Shown: positions 1-7,273 of the stretch, one piece after another
Position numbering within the stretch: position 1 is the stretch's first letter
Layout: each line of letters begins with the position of its first letter
Assembly: GCA_964513075.1 (NCBI GenBank)
Contig: CAZELR010000014.1
Coordinates: 1-64,000, forward strand
Length of the DNA stretch: 64,000 nt
Source: DAOUBP01 sp964513075
GTDB lineage: Bacteria; Chloroflexota; Anaerolineae; CG2-30-64-16
Reading direction: 5' to 3'
Notes under the pieces: model-generated
The model's database searches: none
What the model was told of the DNA's origin: nothing
The model's input: only the letters and a program-made list of their open reading frames with translations
Position numbers and translations under genes: made by a program

Positions 1-14
1 GCGTCGAAGGCGGT

Positions 15-80
15 GTGGGTTGGCATGAGGTGAGTCTCCTTGGTGCGTGGTGCGTACTGCGTACTGCGTGCTGCGTGATG
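15..80. repeat. GTGCGTGGTGCGT-type low-complexity repeat (family E)
   Basis: Iterations of GTGCGTGGTGCGTACTGCGT occupy about 38-77. The same word recurs at 7130-7280, 17703-17770, 25688-25740 and 28117-28140, always between genes. No coding signal is seen; the reading frame here is only a shadow of the repeat. Confidence 0.6.
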
Positions 81-292
81 TGTGTCATTCTGAGTTACCC
101 AAGCCGTCTGCGGCATGCGCCCCGGCAAGTAACTCCAGATAGTCATCCTGAGCGGGTTAACCACCCAAAGTCAGTTGCGGCGAGACCTCAGCGAAGGATC
201 TCATCGCGGGAGTTTCTAGGCAGCGGGTTGGCAGACCAACTCCCGTTGCGGCGATACGCCAGCGAAGAATCTCGTGACGCCGGCGCGGCACA
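81..292. repeat. family A MITE-like element, degenerate copy
   Basis: Contains TGTCATTCTGAG at about 83-94 and GTCATCCTGAGCGGGTTAA at 142-160, followed by GCGAGACCTCAGCGAAGGATCTC and a second block CCAGCGAAGAATCTCGTG near 261-278. These are the hallmarks of the complete element at 14006-14162. No clean right-hand terminal repeat is visible, so this is a composite or decayed copy. The stretch 293-495 holds nothing I recognise. Confidence 0.65.
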
Positions 293-495
293 ATTATATC
301 ACTCTCGCACGGCTCTCAAAAGTGTTGGGTGGTGAGGCCGTGACTTAACCACCCAACGCCGAACACATGCACGCTCCCTGTACAGGTCTGCTGAGAACTA
401 TCCACTCGTCCAATCGGATACTCCTCACTTGGCCGATGCAGCCGGGGAGTTGCCGTTGTATCCTGCGTGGAGCAATCATGGTGAGGACATACAAA

Positions 496-557
496 GGAAT
501 CGAGCCTTCAGGCGGTCTGTGTGTGGCAGCCAAGTGACCGGCTAAAGCCTCGATTCC
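496..557. repeat. family B palindrome (REP-like)
   Basis: Left arm GGAATCGAGCCTTCAGGCGGTC and right arm GACCGGCTAAAGCCTCGATTCC are near-perfect inverted repeats of 22 bp separated by about 18 bp. The same palindrome recurs at 13213-13282, 42908-42968 and 44632-44692, and as half copies at about 3155-3180 and 15103-15124. Confidence 0.75.
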
Positions 558-602
558 AGGATCCGAAGTTTCGCTGACTAGAGTCGTAGAAAGGAAGGCA
601 GC

Positions 603-1052
603 ATGTCTGCGCAAGCCTCAGGCGCCCTCGCAAAGGAGAAACCCACCGCTGCCGGCCGCTGGACCGGCGTTGGCCTGTTCCTGTTGTTCCTGGCGCTCAG
701 CCTGATCGTCACGCTGGTCGGCCAGATGACGCTGATCCCTGCCCAGTGGCGGCTGGCTGCCAAGGGCGGGCTGGCACTGGTTTTTCTCGCGGCGACCGTC
801 GGGATCTATCGCAGCGCGCACCTGCGGCCCTGCTGGACAATCGGCCTGGCCTACCTGGCCGTGGCGCTAGGCTTCCTGCTGACCTTCGTCGCCGGCCGCG
901 CACTGCCCGCCCCGAGCAGCCTGACCGGCAGCCCGATCATCACCCTGGCGCTGATGGAGCAGCTTACGCGGACCTTCGGCGCAGTGCGCGCGGTGGATGG
1001 CCTCTCACTGGATGTGCCGGCCGGCAGCATCTTCGGCTTCCTATTGACCTGA
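603..1052 (+). pseudogene. chimeric fragment: membrane protein fused to the start of an ABC ATPase
   Basis: A 149-residue frame with a good ribosome site (GGAAGG before ATG 603). Residues 18-100 give about three hydrophobic segments of an unidentified membrane protein. Residues from about 119 abruptly read MEQLTRTFGAVRAVDGLSL, the canonical first strand of an ABC ATP-binding domain, and then stop at the point where GPNGAGKT would follow (SIFGFLLT-stop). I infer a deletion or recombination scar joining two genes, so the product is probably non-functional. The promoter of the next operon overlaps its 3' end. It could instead be expressed as a small membrane protein. Confidence 0.6.
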
Positions 1053-1074
1053 TGCGTTACGATGATGATATAAT
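1044..1074 (+). promoter_or_regulatory. candidate sigma70-type promoter of the ABC exporter genes
   Basis: TTGACC at 1044-1049 and TATAAT at 1069-1074, with a 19-bp spacer that is longer than ideal. It lies 35 bp upstream of ATG 1110, which has the ribosome site AAAGGAG. The position fits transcription of the ATPase and permease. Confidence 0.55.
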
Positions 1075-1109
1075 ACAGACAGCTTTTGCTGGTCCCAAAG
1101 GAGTAACAT

Positions 1110-2048
1110 ATGCCGCCATCCGTAATCGAAGTCCACAACCTACGCAAGCGCTATGGCAGCACCGTCGCCGCAGACGACATCAGCTTCCAGGTGCAGCCCG
1201 GCGAGATCTTCGGGCTGCTGGGGCCGAACGGCGCGGGCAAGACCACCACGCTGGAATGCCTGGAAGGGATCCGCCAGCCCGACCGGGGCGACTTGGCCGT
1301 CCTGGGCGCAAACCCGAGCCGCCAGCCCGGCAAGCTGCGCAGCCTGATCGGCGTGCAGCTTCAGAGCGGCGGCCTGCCGGACGACATGACCGTGGACGAG
1401 GCGCTGCGCTTCTTCGCGGCCTACCACGGCGTGACCCCGCGGCATGACCTGCTGGAGCGGTTAGGGCTGGGCGATAAGCTGCGCACGCAATACCGCCAGC
1501 TTTCCACCGGCCTGCAGCGCCGCCTGGCGCTGGCGCTGGCCATCGCGCACAACCCGCCGGCCGTAATCCTGGATGAGCCGACCGCGGGGCTGGACGTGGC
1601 CTCGCGCACGGAGTTGCACGCGCTCATGGCCGAGCTGCGCAGGAGCGGCACGGCCATCCTGCTCGCCACCCACGACATGGCCGAGGCGGAGAAGCTGGCC
1701 GACCGCGTCGCGATCCTGCTGTCCGGCCGGATCGTCGCCACCGGCACCCCGCGCGAGCTGACTGCGACCGGCGCGGGCCTCACCAAGGTCTCCGTCCGCT
1801 CGGAGGACGCACTGCTCCTCCGCGAAGATGGGCGTTTCCCAGCCGTACAGCAGCGGCTGGTCAAGGAAGACTACGCCATCTACTTCAGCACCGACCCCGG
1901 CCCCACCGTGACCGCGATCCTGGACCACCTCCGCATCCATGACGATCGGCTGATCGACCTGCGCGTCGAGCGGCCCTCGCTGGAGGAACGGTTCCTGGAG
2001 ATCACCGCGCCGCAACAAGGGACGGCCGCCGCAGGAGGCGCCCAATGA
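1110..2048 (+). CDS. ABC transporter ATP-binding protein, DrrA/ABC-2 type
   Basis: 312-residue nucleotide-binding subunit that powers an ABC-2 exporter at the inner face of the membrane. The Walker A motif GPNGAGKTT lies near residue 38. It is followed by a Q-loop (IGVQLQ), the signature-like LSTGLQRRLALALA, Walker B VILDEPTAGLD and the H-loop LLATHD. The C-terminal 90 residues match the extension typical of daunorubicin/multidrug-type exporters (SLEERFLEIT). AAAGGAG precedes ATG 1110. The stop overlaps the permease start by 4 bp (ATGA), so the two are translationally coupled. The substrate cannot be told from the sequence. Confidence 0.93.
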   Translation: MPPSVIEVHNLRKRYGSTVAADDISFQVQPGEIFGLLGPNGAGKTTTLECLEGIRQPDRGDLAVLGANPSRQPGKLRSLIGVQLQSGGLPDDMTVDEALRFFAAYHGVTPRHDLLERLGLGDKLRTQYRQLSTGLQRRLALALAIAHNPPAVILDEPTAGLDVASRTELHALMAELRRSGTAILLATHDMAEAEKLADRVAILLSGRIVATGTPRELTATGAGLTKVSVRSEDALLLREDGRFPAVQQRLVKEDYAIYFSTDPGPTVTAILDHLRIHDDRLIDLRVERPSLEERFLEITAPQQGTAAAGGAQ

Positions 2049-2854
2049 ACGCCTACAGGGTCCATTTCGGCTTCGAGTTCAAGACCGGGCTGCGCAACGC
2101 CACGCTGCTGATGATGAATTACCTGTTCCCGCTGGGCTTCTACGTCCTGATGGGACTGGTGATGACGCAGGTCAACCCTGCGTTCCGGGAGACAATGATC
2201 CCCGCGCTACTCATCTTCATCGCGCTGGCGAGCACGGTGCTGGGCCTACCGTCGCCCCTGGTGGAGCAGCGTGAGGCCGGCATCTTCCGCACCTACAAGA
2301 TCAACGGGGTGCCGGCGCCGGCGATCCTGCTCATCCCGGCCCTGAGCACCAGCATCCATGCCGTGATCGCTTCGAGCATCATGGTGGCTACGGCGGGACC
2401 GCTGTTCGGCGCCGGGCGGCCGGTGAACTGGGCCGCGTTCGTCGTGATTTCGCTGCTCACCATCGCCGCGTTCGCCGGGCTGGGCGCGCTGATCGGCGTG
2501 GTGTCGGCCAACTCGCGCGCCACGGTGCTCTGGTCGCAGCTCATCTTCCTGCCCTCGATGCTCGTCGGCGGGCTGATGCTGCCGCTGGAAATGCTCCCCA
2601 AGATGATGCTCCCCGTTGCCGCGCTGCTGCCTCCGGCGCGCGCCATGCAGGCATTCGCCGGGCTAGCGTATGGGCAGGAGACCGTGCTGAACCCGACGGT
2701 GTCGGCCGGCGTGCTGCTGGCCACCGCGCTGCTGGCGTTCGGGCTGGCGATCTACCTCTTCGACTGGGATCGCGTGAATCGGGCGCGCCGCGGCCACCCG
2801 CTGCTGGCGCTGCTCGTGTTCCTGCCGTATGTCGTGGGGATCTTGCTCGACTGA
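2045..2854 (+). CDS. ABC-2 type transporter permease
   Basis: 269 residues with about six hydrophobic segments and the ABC2_membrane layout: a cytoplasmic N-terminus, LVMTQVNPAFRETMIPALLIF, and a terminal YVVGILLD. It forms the membrane channel of the exporter with the ATPase encoded just upstream, through a 4-bp ATGA overlap. LVGGLMLPLEMLP near residue 180 resembles the conserved loop before the last helices of this family. The exported compound is unknown. A kinase and regulator often follow such pairs, but here only a truncated regulator remains. Confidence 0.88.
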   Translation: MNAYRVHFGFEFKTGLRNATLLMMNYLFPLGFYVLMGLVMTQVNPAFRETMIPALLIFIALASTVLGLPSPLVEQREAGIFRTYKINGVPAPAILLIPALSTSIHAVIASSIMVATAGPLFGAGRPVNWAAFVVISLLTIAAFAGLGALIGVVSANSRATVLWSQLIFLPSMLVGGLMLPLEMLPKMMLPVAALLPPARAMQAFAGLAYGQETVLNPTVSAGVLLATALLAFGLAIYLFDWDRVNRARRGHPLLALLVFLPYVVGILLD

Positions 2855-2867
2855 GCGGCTGTGGGGG

Positions 2868-3104
2868 GTGCAGGCGCTCGTCAGGCCGGCGCGGGCCGAA
2901 TCCGGGTTGGAGGACGATCTCACCCCGCGCGAGCGCGAGGTGCTGGCGCTGATGGCGCAGGGCCTGACCAACCCGCAGATTGCCGAACGGCTGGTGGTGA
3001 GCCGCGCCACGGCCAAGGCCCACGTCAGCAACGTGCTGTCTAAGCTGGGGGCTGCCAACCGCGCCGAGGCGGTGGCGCTGGCCATGCAGCGGAAGCTGGT
3101 GTGA
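2868..3104 (+). pseudogene. orphan LuxR/NarL-type HTH domain, remnant of a response regulator
   Basis: The frame opens at ATG 2829 inside the permease gene; GTG 2868 is an alternative start. Residues after LEDDLTPREREVLALMAQGL form a complete LuxR helix-turn-helix (TNPQIAERLVVSRATAKAHV, then LSKLGAANRAEAVALA). The receiver domain expected before it is missing. In related loci the order exporter ATPase, permease, histidine kinase, NarL regulator is common, so I infer that a deletion removed the kinase and receiver. It could still be made as a stand-alone HTH protein of about 78-91 residues. Confidence 0.65.
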
Positions 3105-3154
3105 CGCGCGGCATGGAGGGTTTTCGCCGGTCCCCCAGGGTTGGGGGCGCAGGA

Positions 3155-3180
3155 GAGACCGGCTAAGGCCTCGAGTCCGG
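3155..3180. repeat. half copy of family B palindrome
   Basis: AGACCGGCTAAGGCCTCGAGTCC matches the right arm of the palindrome at 496-557. No left arm is present. It lies directly upstream of the DinB-like gene. Confidence 0.55.
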
Positions 3181-3210
3181 ATACATTTGAGGTTCCACGA
3201 GGAGAAGCGT

Positions 3211-3681
3211 GTGGCCGAGACTAGAGTTGACGCCTTGGTTGCCCGGCTGGAACGGGGAGGGCGGAAAACCCACGAGAGCCTGTCCGGTCTGACGCCGGAC
3301 CAGTGGCAAACCACGGTTTACCCCGATCCGCGCTGGACCGTGCGCGACCTGCTGGCCCATTTCGTCTCGGCGGAGGAGCGGCTGCTGGCGCTGTGTCAGG
3401 ATGTGGCCGCGGGCGGCGCAGGCGCGCCGGAGGGCTTCGACTTCGACGTCTTCAACGCCGAGGAACAGGTGCGGCTGGCCGGTCAGTCGCCCGAAATGCT
3501 CCTGGCAGCGCTGGACGCGGCCCGCCGGCGTACGCTCGACTGGGCCGGTGCACTCACCGACAGCCGGCTCGACCTAATGGGGCGCCACCCCGCGCTCGGC
3601 CAGATCAGCCTGGAGACGATGATCACGGCGATCTACGGCCATCAGCTCATGCACATGCGCGATCTGCAGCACGGCATGTAA
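3211..3681 (+). CDS. DinB-like (DinB/mycothiol-isomerase superfamily) protein
   Basis: About 156 residues forming a four-helix DinB-type domain of unknown substrate. Visible hallmarks are WTVRDLLAHFVSAEERLLA (first metal-type His) and the C-terminal YGHQLMHMRDL, which supplies two further His. Family members are metal-dependent thiol transferases or damage-response proteins. The frame extends up to TTG 3187, but GTG 3211 has GAGGAG six bases upstream and is the better start. It stands alone between repeat elements. Confidence 0.75.
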   Translation: MAETRVDALVARLERGGRKTHESLSGLTPDQWQTTVYPDPRWTVRDLLAHFVSAEERLLALCQDVAAGGAGAPEGFDFDVFNAEEQVRLAGQSPEMLLAALDAARRRTLDWAGALTDSRLDLMGRHPALGQISLETMITAIYGHQLMHMRDLQHGM

Positions 3682-3716
3682 GGCAATCCGCAACGGCACT
3701 CATGCCGCGATGGCGA

Positions 3717-3802
3717 CCAAACAATCCAGCGGTTTATTCTACGGGCCAAACAATCCAGCGGATTATTCTACGGGCCAAACAATCCAGCGGATTGTTTTAC
3801 AG
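3717..3802. repeat. three tandem 29-bp repeats with palindromic core (family D')
   Basis: Units of CCAAACAATCCAGCGGATTA followed by TTCTACGGG begin at 3717, 3746 and 3775. The core AATCCAGCGGATT is palindromic and related to CAATCCGGCGGATTG at 45933-46040. Only three units exist, with no long spacer and no cas genes, so this is not a CRISPR. It fills the gap between convergent genes. Confidence 0.75.
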
Positions 3803-3809
3803 GATCGCA

Positions 3810-4706
3810 CTAGCGCGACGCCAAAGCGGCAGCCAGCCCCGCGGGATCGTCGGTCGTGATCCGATCCACCCCCAGGGCGCTCAGCCGCCGGGCCAGCGCG
3901 ATGTGGTGCGGCTGGTCGGGGTTCAGGGTCCAGGCGGCCACCTGGATGCCATGCCGGTGCAGCCAGTCGATCCAATCGAAGCCGTCGCCCAGCATGCGCG
4001 CCAGGAGGGTGGCGCGCACGTACCAGATGCCGGCCGACGCCTGCGCAGCCAACACCTCGGCGCGCGCGGTCAGGTACTCACACGCTGCGCCCCACCGATC
4101 GGCCGCCAGCGGATGGTCGTCCAGGTAGCCGTAGGCGCCCGCGTGGTGCGGGGGGATGCGCAGGCCGCCGCTGCCCCCCGGCTCCGGTGACCGCTCCACA
4201 TCCAGGTACAGCAGCGGATCGAACCCCAACGCCAACCCCGGATCCAACCTGCACAGCCGGCGCAACGCCCAATCGGCCACGCTGGTGACGCGCACGCGAG
4301 GCCGGATCGGCTGAATCTGCCGCAGCAGCGCCGCCAGCACGGCATCCGTCAGGGGGGAGAACGGCTTCAGGTCGAGCTGCAGCTCGGCCAGCCCATCGTG
4401 CGCAGCGACCAGGGCGACCGCCTCGCTCAACGTGCCGACAGGCTCACCGGTCAATGCGCCGCGCCAACGCAGCCGGAACCCGCGCACCTGCTCAGCCGTG
4501 GCCTCCGCCACAGGGCCGCTGCCGTCAGTCGCCGCGTCCAGGCGCCCGTCATGCAGCAGCGCAAAATCGCCATCGGCCAGCGGGACCAGGTCCACCTCCG
4601 CGATGGCTGCGCCCGCGTCCAGGCACGCGGCCAACCCGCTCAGCGAGCTGGGCGGGAAGCGGCCGCCGAGTGTGGCGGCGTGGTGGATGAAAAGCGGAGG
4701 AGTCAA
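3810..4706 (-). CDS. glycerophosphodiester phosphodiesterase (GDPD) family protein
   Basis: About 298 residues. A TIM-barrel GDPD hydrolyses glycerophosphodiesters to sn-glycerol-3-phosphate and an alcohol. FIHHAATLGGRFPPSSLSGL replaces the usual H-R-G-x-N-T opening. AIAEVDLVPLADGDFALLHD matches the E-D-metal/His strand, LAELQLDLKPF the next metal-ligand strand, and DRITTDDP the C-terminal strand. The open frame continues far upstream but is then only a shadow of the DUF456 gene. TTG 4706 overlaps the DUF456 stop by 4 bp (TTGA), so the genes are coupled. The opening motif HHAA for HRG is unusual. Confidence 0.8.
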   Translation of the reverse strand: MTPPLFIHHAATLGGRFPPSSLSGLAACLDAGAAIAEVDLVPLADGDFALLHDGRLDAATDGSGPVAEATAEQVRGFRLRWRGALTGEPVGTLSEAVALVAAHDGLAELQLDLKPFSPLTDAVLAALLRQIQPIRPRVRVTSVADWALRRLCRLDPGLALGFDPLLYLDVERSPEPGGSGGLRIPPHHAGAYGYLDDHPLAADRWGAACEYLTARAEVLAAQASAGIWYVRATLLARMLGDGFDWIDWLHRHGIQVAAWTLNPDQPHHIALARRLSALGVDRITTDDPAGLAAALASR

Positions 4707-5206
4707 AATGCCACCTGCCACACGAAGATCACAACCATCACCATCGCCAGCACCAGTTGCAGGCCGCGCGAGAGCACGCAGCCGGCCAGCCACCCGCCGC
4801 CAGCCTTCAACGCCTCCCCCCAGTCCTTGCGATGGCGGTACTCCACGATGAAGATGCCCGCCAGCGTGCCGACGATGCCCATCGGCACCGCACCGAGGCC
4901 GCCCACGAACAGGCCTACCAGAAACCCGACCGCACCGAGGAGGACGCCCGCGCCCAACGCCTGCCATGAGGCGCCGGCCATGCGGCTGCCGGCTTGAGAC
5001 AACAGGAGATCGGAGACCAGCCCCACCAGGGCGCACAACGTCAGCGCGCCAAAGCCCAGGGGCGTAAGGCTCGTGAAGCCGTCGGCAATGGCGTAAATCA
5101 GCGCCGAAACCCAGATCAGCCCAACACCGGGCAGCGCGGGCAGAATCGTGCCGGCCAGGCCGATGAGCATGGCAGCGAGCGCGATCCAAAAAGGCAGTTC
5201 GGGCAT
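4703..5206 (-). CDS. DUF456 family membrane protein
   Basis: 167 residues, strongly hydrophobic, with about four to five membrane segments. The opening IGLAGTILPALPGVGLIW and the glycine-rich middle section (GAVPMGIVGTLAGIF, then a cytoplasmic EYRHRKDWGEALKAG) match the DUF456 family. The function of that family is not established. The gene is third in a minus-strand block: MBL hydrolase, TPR protein, DUF456, GDPD. Confidence 0.85.
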   Translation of the reverse strand: MPELPFWIALAAMLIGLAGTILPALPGVGLIWVSALIYAIADGFTSLTPLGFGALTLCALVGLVSDLLLSQAGSRMAGASWQALGAGVLLGAVGFLVGLFVGGLGAVPMGIVGTLAGIFIVEYRHRKDWGEALKAGGGWLAGCVLSRGLQLVLAMVMVVIFVWQVAF

Positions 5207-5232
5207 CTATCCCACTCTCCGTCCGGGGGGTA

Positions 5233-6213
5233 TCAGGGCGTCGGCGTCGGGGCAGTCAGCGACCAGTTCGTCATCTGCTGCATCAGAAGGCCCGCCCGAT
5301 AACGGGCCAGCGGCACAAGTTGATCCTGACCGCCAGCATCCGCCAACTCGGCGGCCCGCTCCAGCGCGGCAATCGCTTCCGGCAGTGCGTCGCGCTCCTC
5401 GTAAACAGCAGCCAGGTGGTAATACGCCAGAGCGCTCTTCGGGTCGGCCGCGATCACAGCCTGCAAATCGGCCTCGGCCTGATCGGGCAGGCCTACCAGC
5501 ATGCAGATGGGCGCGCGGGCGAGCCGCAACGCGGCGTCATCGGCGAGCAGCGCCCTGGCACGACCGAAGTTCTCCTCCGCGGCGGCCGCGTCCCCCAGCT
5601 TCAGCAGCGTACAGCCCACCCGCAGCCAGGCCCCGGCATCTTCAGGCTGCAGTTCAGCCGCACGGCGGAAGTCAACCAGCGCGCCCGCGTAGTCGCCCTC
5701 GGACCCGATCTTTTGCTCGGCCGCAGTCTGCGCATTGAGTGCGGCAACCAGGTTCGGATCCACGGGGAAAAGCACGCGGAACAGGAGGAAGTAGAGCGCG
5801 ACTACGGCAGCCGCCGCACCGGCCAGGATGGCGCCCGTCCGCACCAGGCGCCGGCGGCGTTGTCGCCGCACCTGCTCGTCCAGGCGCCACCACCAGGCAG
5901 CCTGGGCGCCGGCAGGCTGCTGTGCCCGCGCGGCCGGCAGCCCACCGACAGCCTGCATCTCACGCACCAAATCCGCGCCGCGGCGTTGGAGCACGGCCCG
6001 CAGCGTCTCCCAGCGCCCCAATTCAGGCCGCAAGTCAACGCCCTGGGCCTCCAGCTCGGGCCACAGCTCACTGATGCGATCCATGGCCCGCAGCAGATCC
6101 AACGCGGCCGCGCCGCTGCCGCGCAGATTGGAAACACGGTTCTCGGCCAGGGCCAGCACCCCCCGCAACTCGTCGGCAGGCGTCACGTTTTCGGCCTTGA
6201 TGGCTTGGGCCAT
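5233..6213 (-). CDS. membrane-anchored TPR-repeat protein
   Basis: 326 residues. Residues 1-110 are a predicted helical cytoplasmic region. RRQRRRRLVRTG is followed by one membrane helix (GAILAGAAAAVVALYFLLFRV, about 126-148). The outer part holds at least three TPR-like units (YAGALVDFRRAAELQPEDAG, AAAEENFGRARALL, LPEAIAALERAAEL). TPR arrays mediate protein binding; the partner is unknown. It follows the MBL hydrolase by 11 bp and precedes DUF456 by 26 bp, so it is probably co-transcribed. Confidence 0.8.
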   Translation of the reverse strand: MAQAIKAENVTPADELRGVLALAENRVSNLRGSGAAALDLLRAMDRISELWPELEAQGVDLRPELGRWETLRAVLQRRGADLVREMQAVGGLPAARAQQPAGAQAAWWWRLDEQVRRQRRRRLVRTGAILAGAAAAVVALYFLLFRVLFPVDPNLVAALNAQTAAEQKIGSEGDYAGALVDFRRAAELQPEDAGAWLRVGCTLLKLGDAAAAEENFGRARALLADDAALRLARAPICMLVGLPDQAEADLQAVIAADPKSALAYYHLAAVYEERDALPEAIAALERAAELADAGGQDQLVPLARYRAGLLMQQMTNWSLTAPTPTP

Positions 6214-6224
6214 ACGGCTTGCCT

Positions 6225-7121
6225 CTACTCGTCCCCTTCTTCAACTTCCAGATCCGGCTCGATCTTATCCTTGGCCTTGGCCGCCTTTTCATTTTCATTC
6301 CAGATCCGGTTGATGCCTTGCTTGATCTGCGACTCGGTCTTGGATTTGAGGGCGGGCGAGATGGGGAACCAACCGACGACCTCGCGCAGCACGGTCTGCA
6401 CCGTTTCCTGCTTGGTCTTGTTTTGACGGTGGAAGGTGCGCACCCGAGCGCGCATGTAGCGGATATACTCCGACATCCGCTCGGTGGCATCGCGGCCGCA
6501 CACCGGCCCGCGGCCCGGCACAATCTGGTCGGCCTTGAACTTGCGGATGTAGGTCAACCCATCCAGCCATTCCTTCGAGTTGGCCTGCGCCATATAGGGA
6601 TGTTGATCCACCCACACCGCATCCCCCACGAACAGGATGCGCTCATTGGGCATCCAAATCACGGAAGTAGCAGCAGTGTGGCCGCCGACCTTCATGATGC
6701 GCAGGTCGCGGCCTCCGCGCACGATGTCCAACCGGTGCGAGAAGGTGATCTTGGGCACGATGATGCGGATCTCGCCGAACTGCGCCTGGATCTCCGGCTC
6801 CTTCTTGAACGAATCGACGACCCGTTGCTTGAAGTTATCACCATAGCCCTTCATGTGTTTCCACGCGATATCGTGGGCGATGACAGGTGTGGGCACGAAG
6901 AACTGGTTGCCCACGATGTGACCGCGGTGATGGTCGGTGTTGATGATGTAAAGGCAAGGCTTGCCATCACCGACGCGCTGCAACTCGTTCCGGAAGGCGA
7001 CTGCTTGTTTCGGCACAATCGGGGTGTCGATGATGATGAACCCATCAGTGGTCAGTACGGCGCCGTAGTTGGCGCCCCGCTGGTCCGTCTCGACAAAGAC
7101 GCCGGGAGAGATTTCGTGCAT
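6225..7121 (-). CDS. metallo-beta-lactamase fold hydrolase, altered metal motif
   Basis: 298 residues. The fold is shown by the N-terminal SPGVFVETDQRGANYGAVL and DGFIIIDTPI, by FVGDAVWVDQHPYM (the bridging-Asp strand) and by the His in VGGHTAATSVIW. The usual H-x-H-x-D-H loop reads D-H-H-R-G-H (NTDHHRGHIVGN), so two expected ligands are Asp and Gly. The C-terminal 60 residues are lysine- and glutamate-rich, possibly a membrane or protein contact tail. GAGG precedes ATG 7121. Substrate unknown. First gene of the block ending with GDPD. Confidence 0.8.
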   Translation of the reverse strand: MHEISPGVFVETDQRGANYGAVLTTDGFIIIDTPIVPKQAVAFRNELQRVGDGKPCLYIINTDHHRGHIVGNQFFVPTPVIAHDIAWKHMKGYGDNFKQRVVDSFKKEPEIQAQFGEIRIIVPKITFSHRLDIVRGGRDLRIMKVGGHTAATSVIWMPNERILFVGDAVWVDQHPYMAQANSKEWLDGLTYIRKFKADQIVPGRGPVCGRDATERMSEYIRYMRARVRTFHRQNKTKQETVQTVLREVVGWFPISPALKSKTESQIKQGINRIWNENEKAAKAKDKIEPDLEVEEGDE

Positions 7122-7129
7122 GGGATACC

Positions 7130-7273
7130 TCGTGTTGCGTGGTGCGTGGTGCGTGTTCCGTGTTGCGTACTGCGTTACGTATTGCGTATTGCGTATTGCG
7201 TGTCATAGGCGATCTGCGGATCGCTTGCGTGTTGCGAACCACGCACCACGTACTACGCACCACGCACCACGTA
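7130..7273. repeat. family E repeats forming a long inverted repeat
   Basis: GTGGTGCGTGGTGCGT at 7139-7154 has its exact reverse complement at 7255-7270. The interval contains more GCGTATTGCGT iterations and the small palindrome GCGATCTGCGGATCGC near 7209-7224. A transcript could fold into a long stem between the AlaX-type and MBL genes. Confidence 0.7.

Noticed and set aside
15..614. Small ORFs in the first 600 bp
   Set aside because: They are made of repeat families A, B and E and have no ribosome site or recognisable product.
3717..3802. CRISPR array
   Set aside because: Three 29-bp units directly abut without spacers, and no cas genes exist in the window.
3810..5189. One 459-residue GDPD protein on the minus strand
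   Set aside because: The N-terminal 160 residues are an arginine-rich shadow of the DUF456 gene in another frame; a TTG at 4706 with a 4-bp overlap gives a normal-length GDPD.
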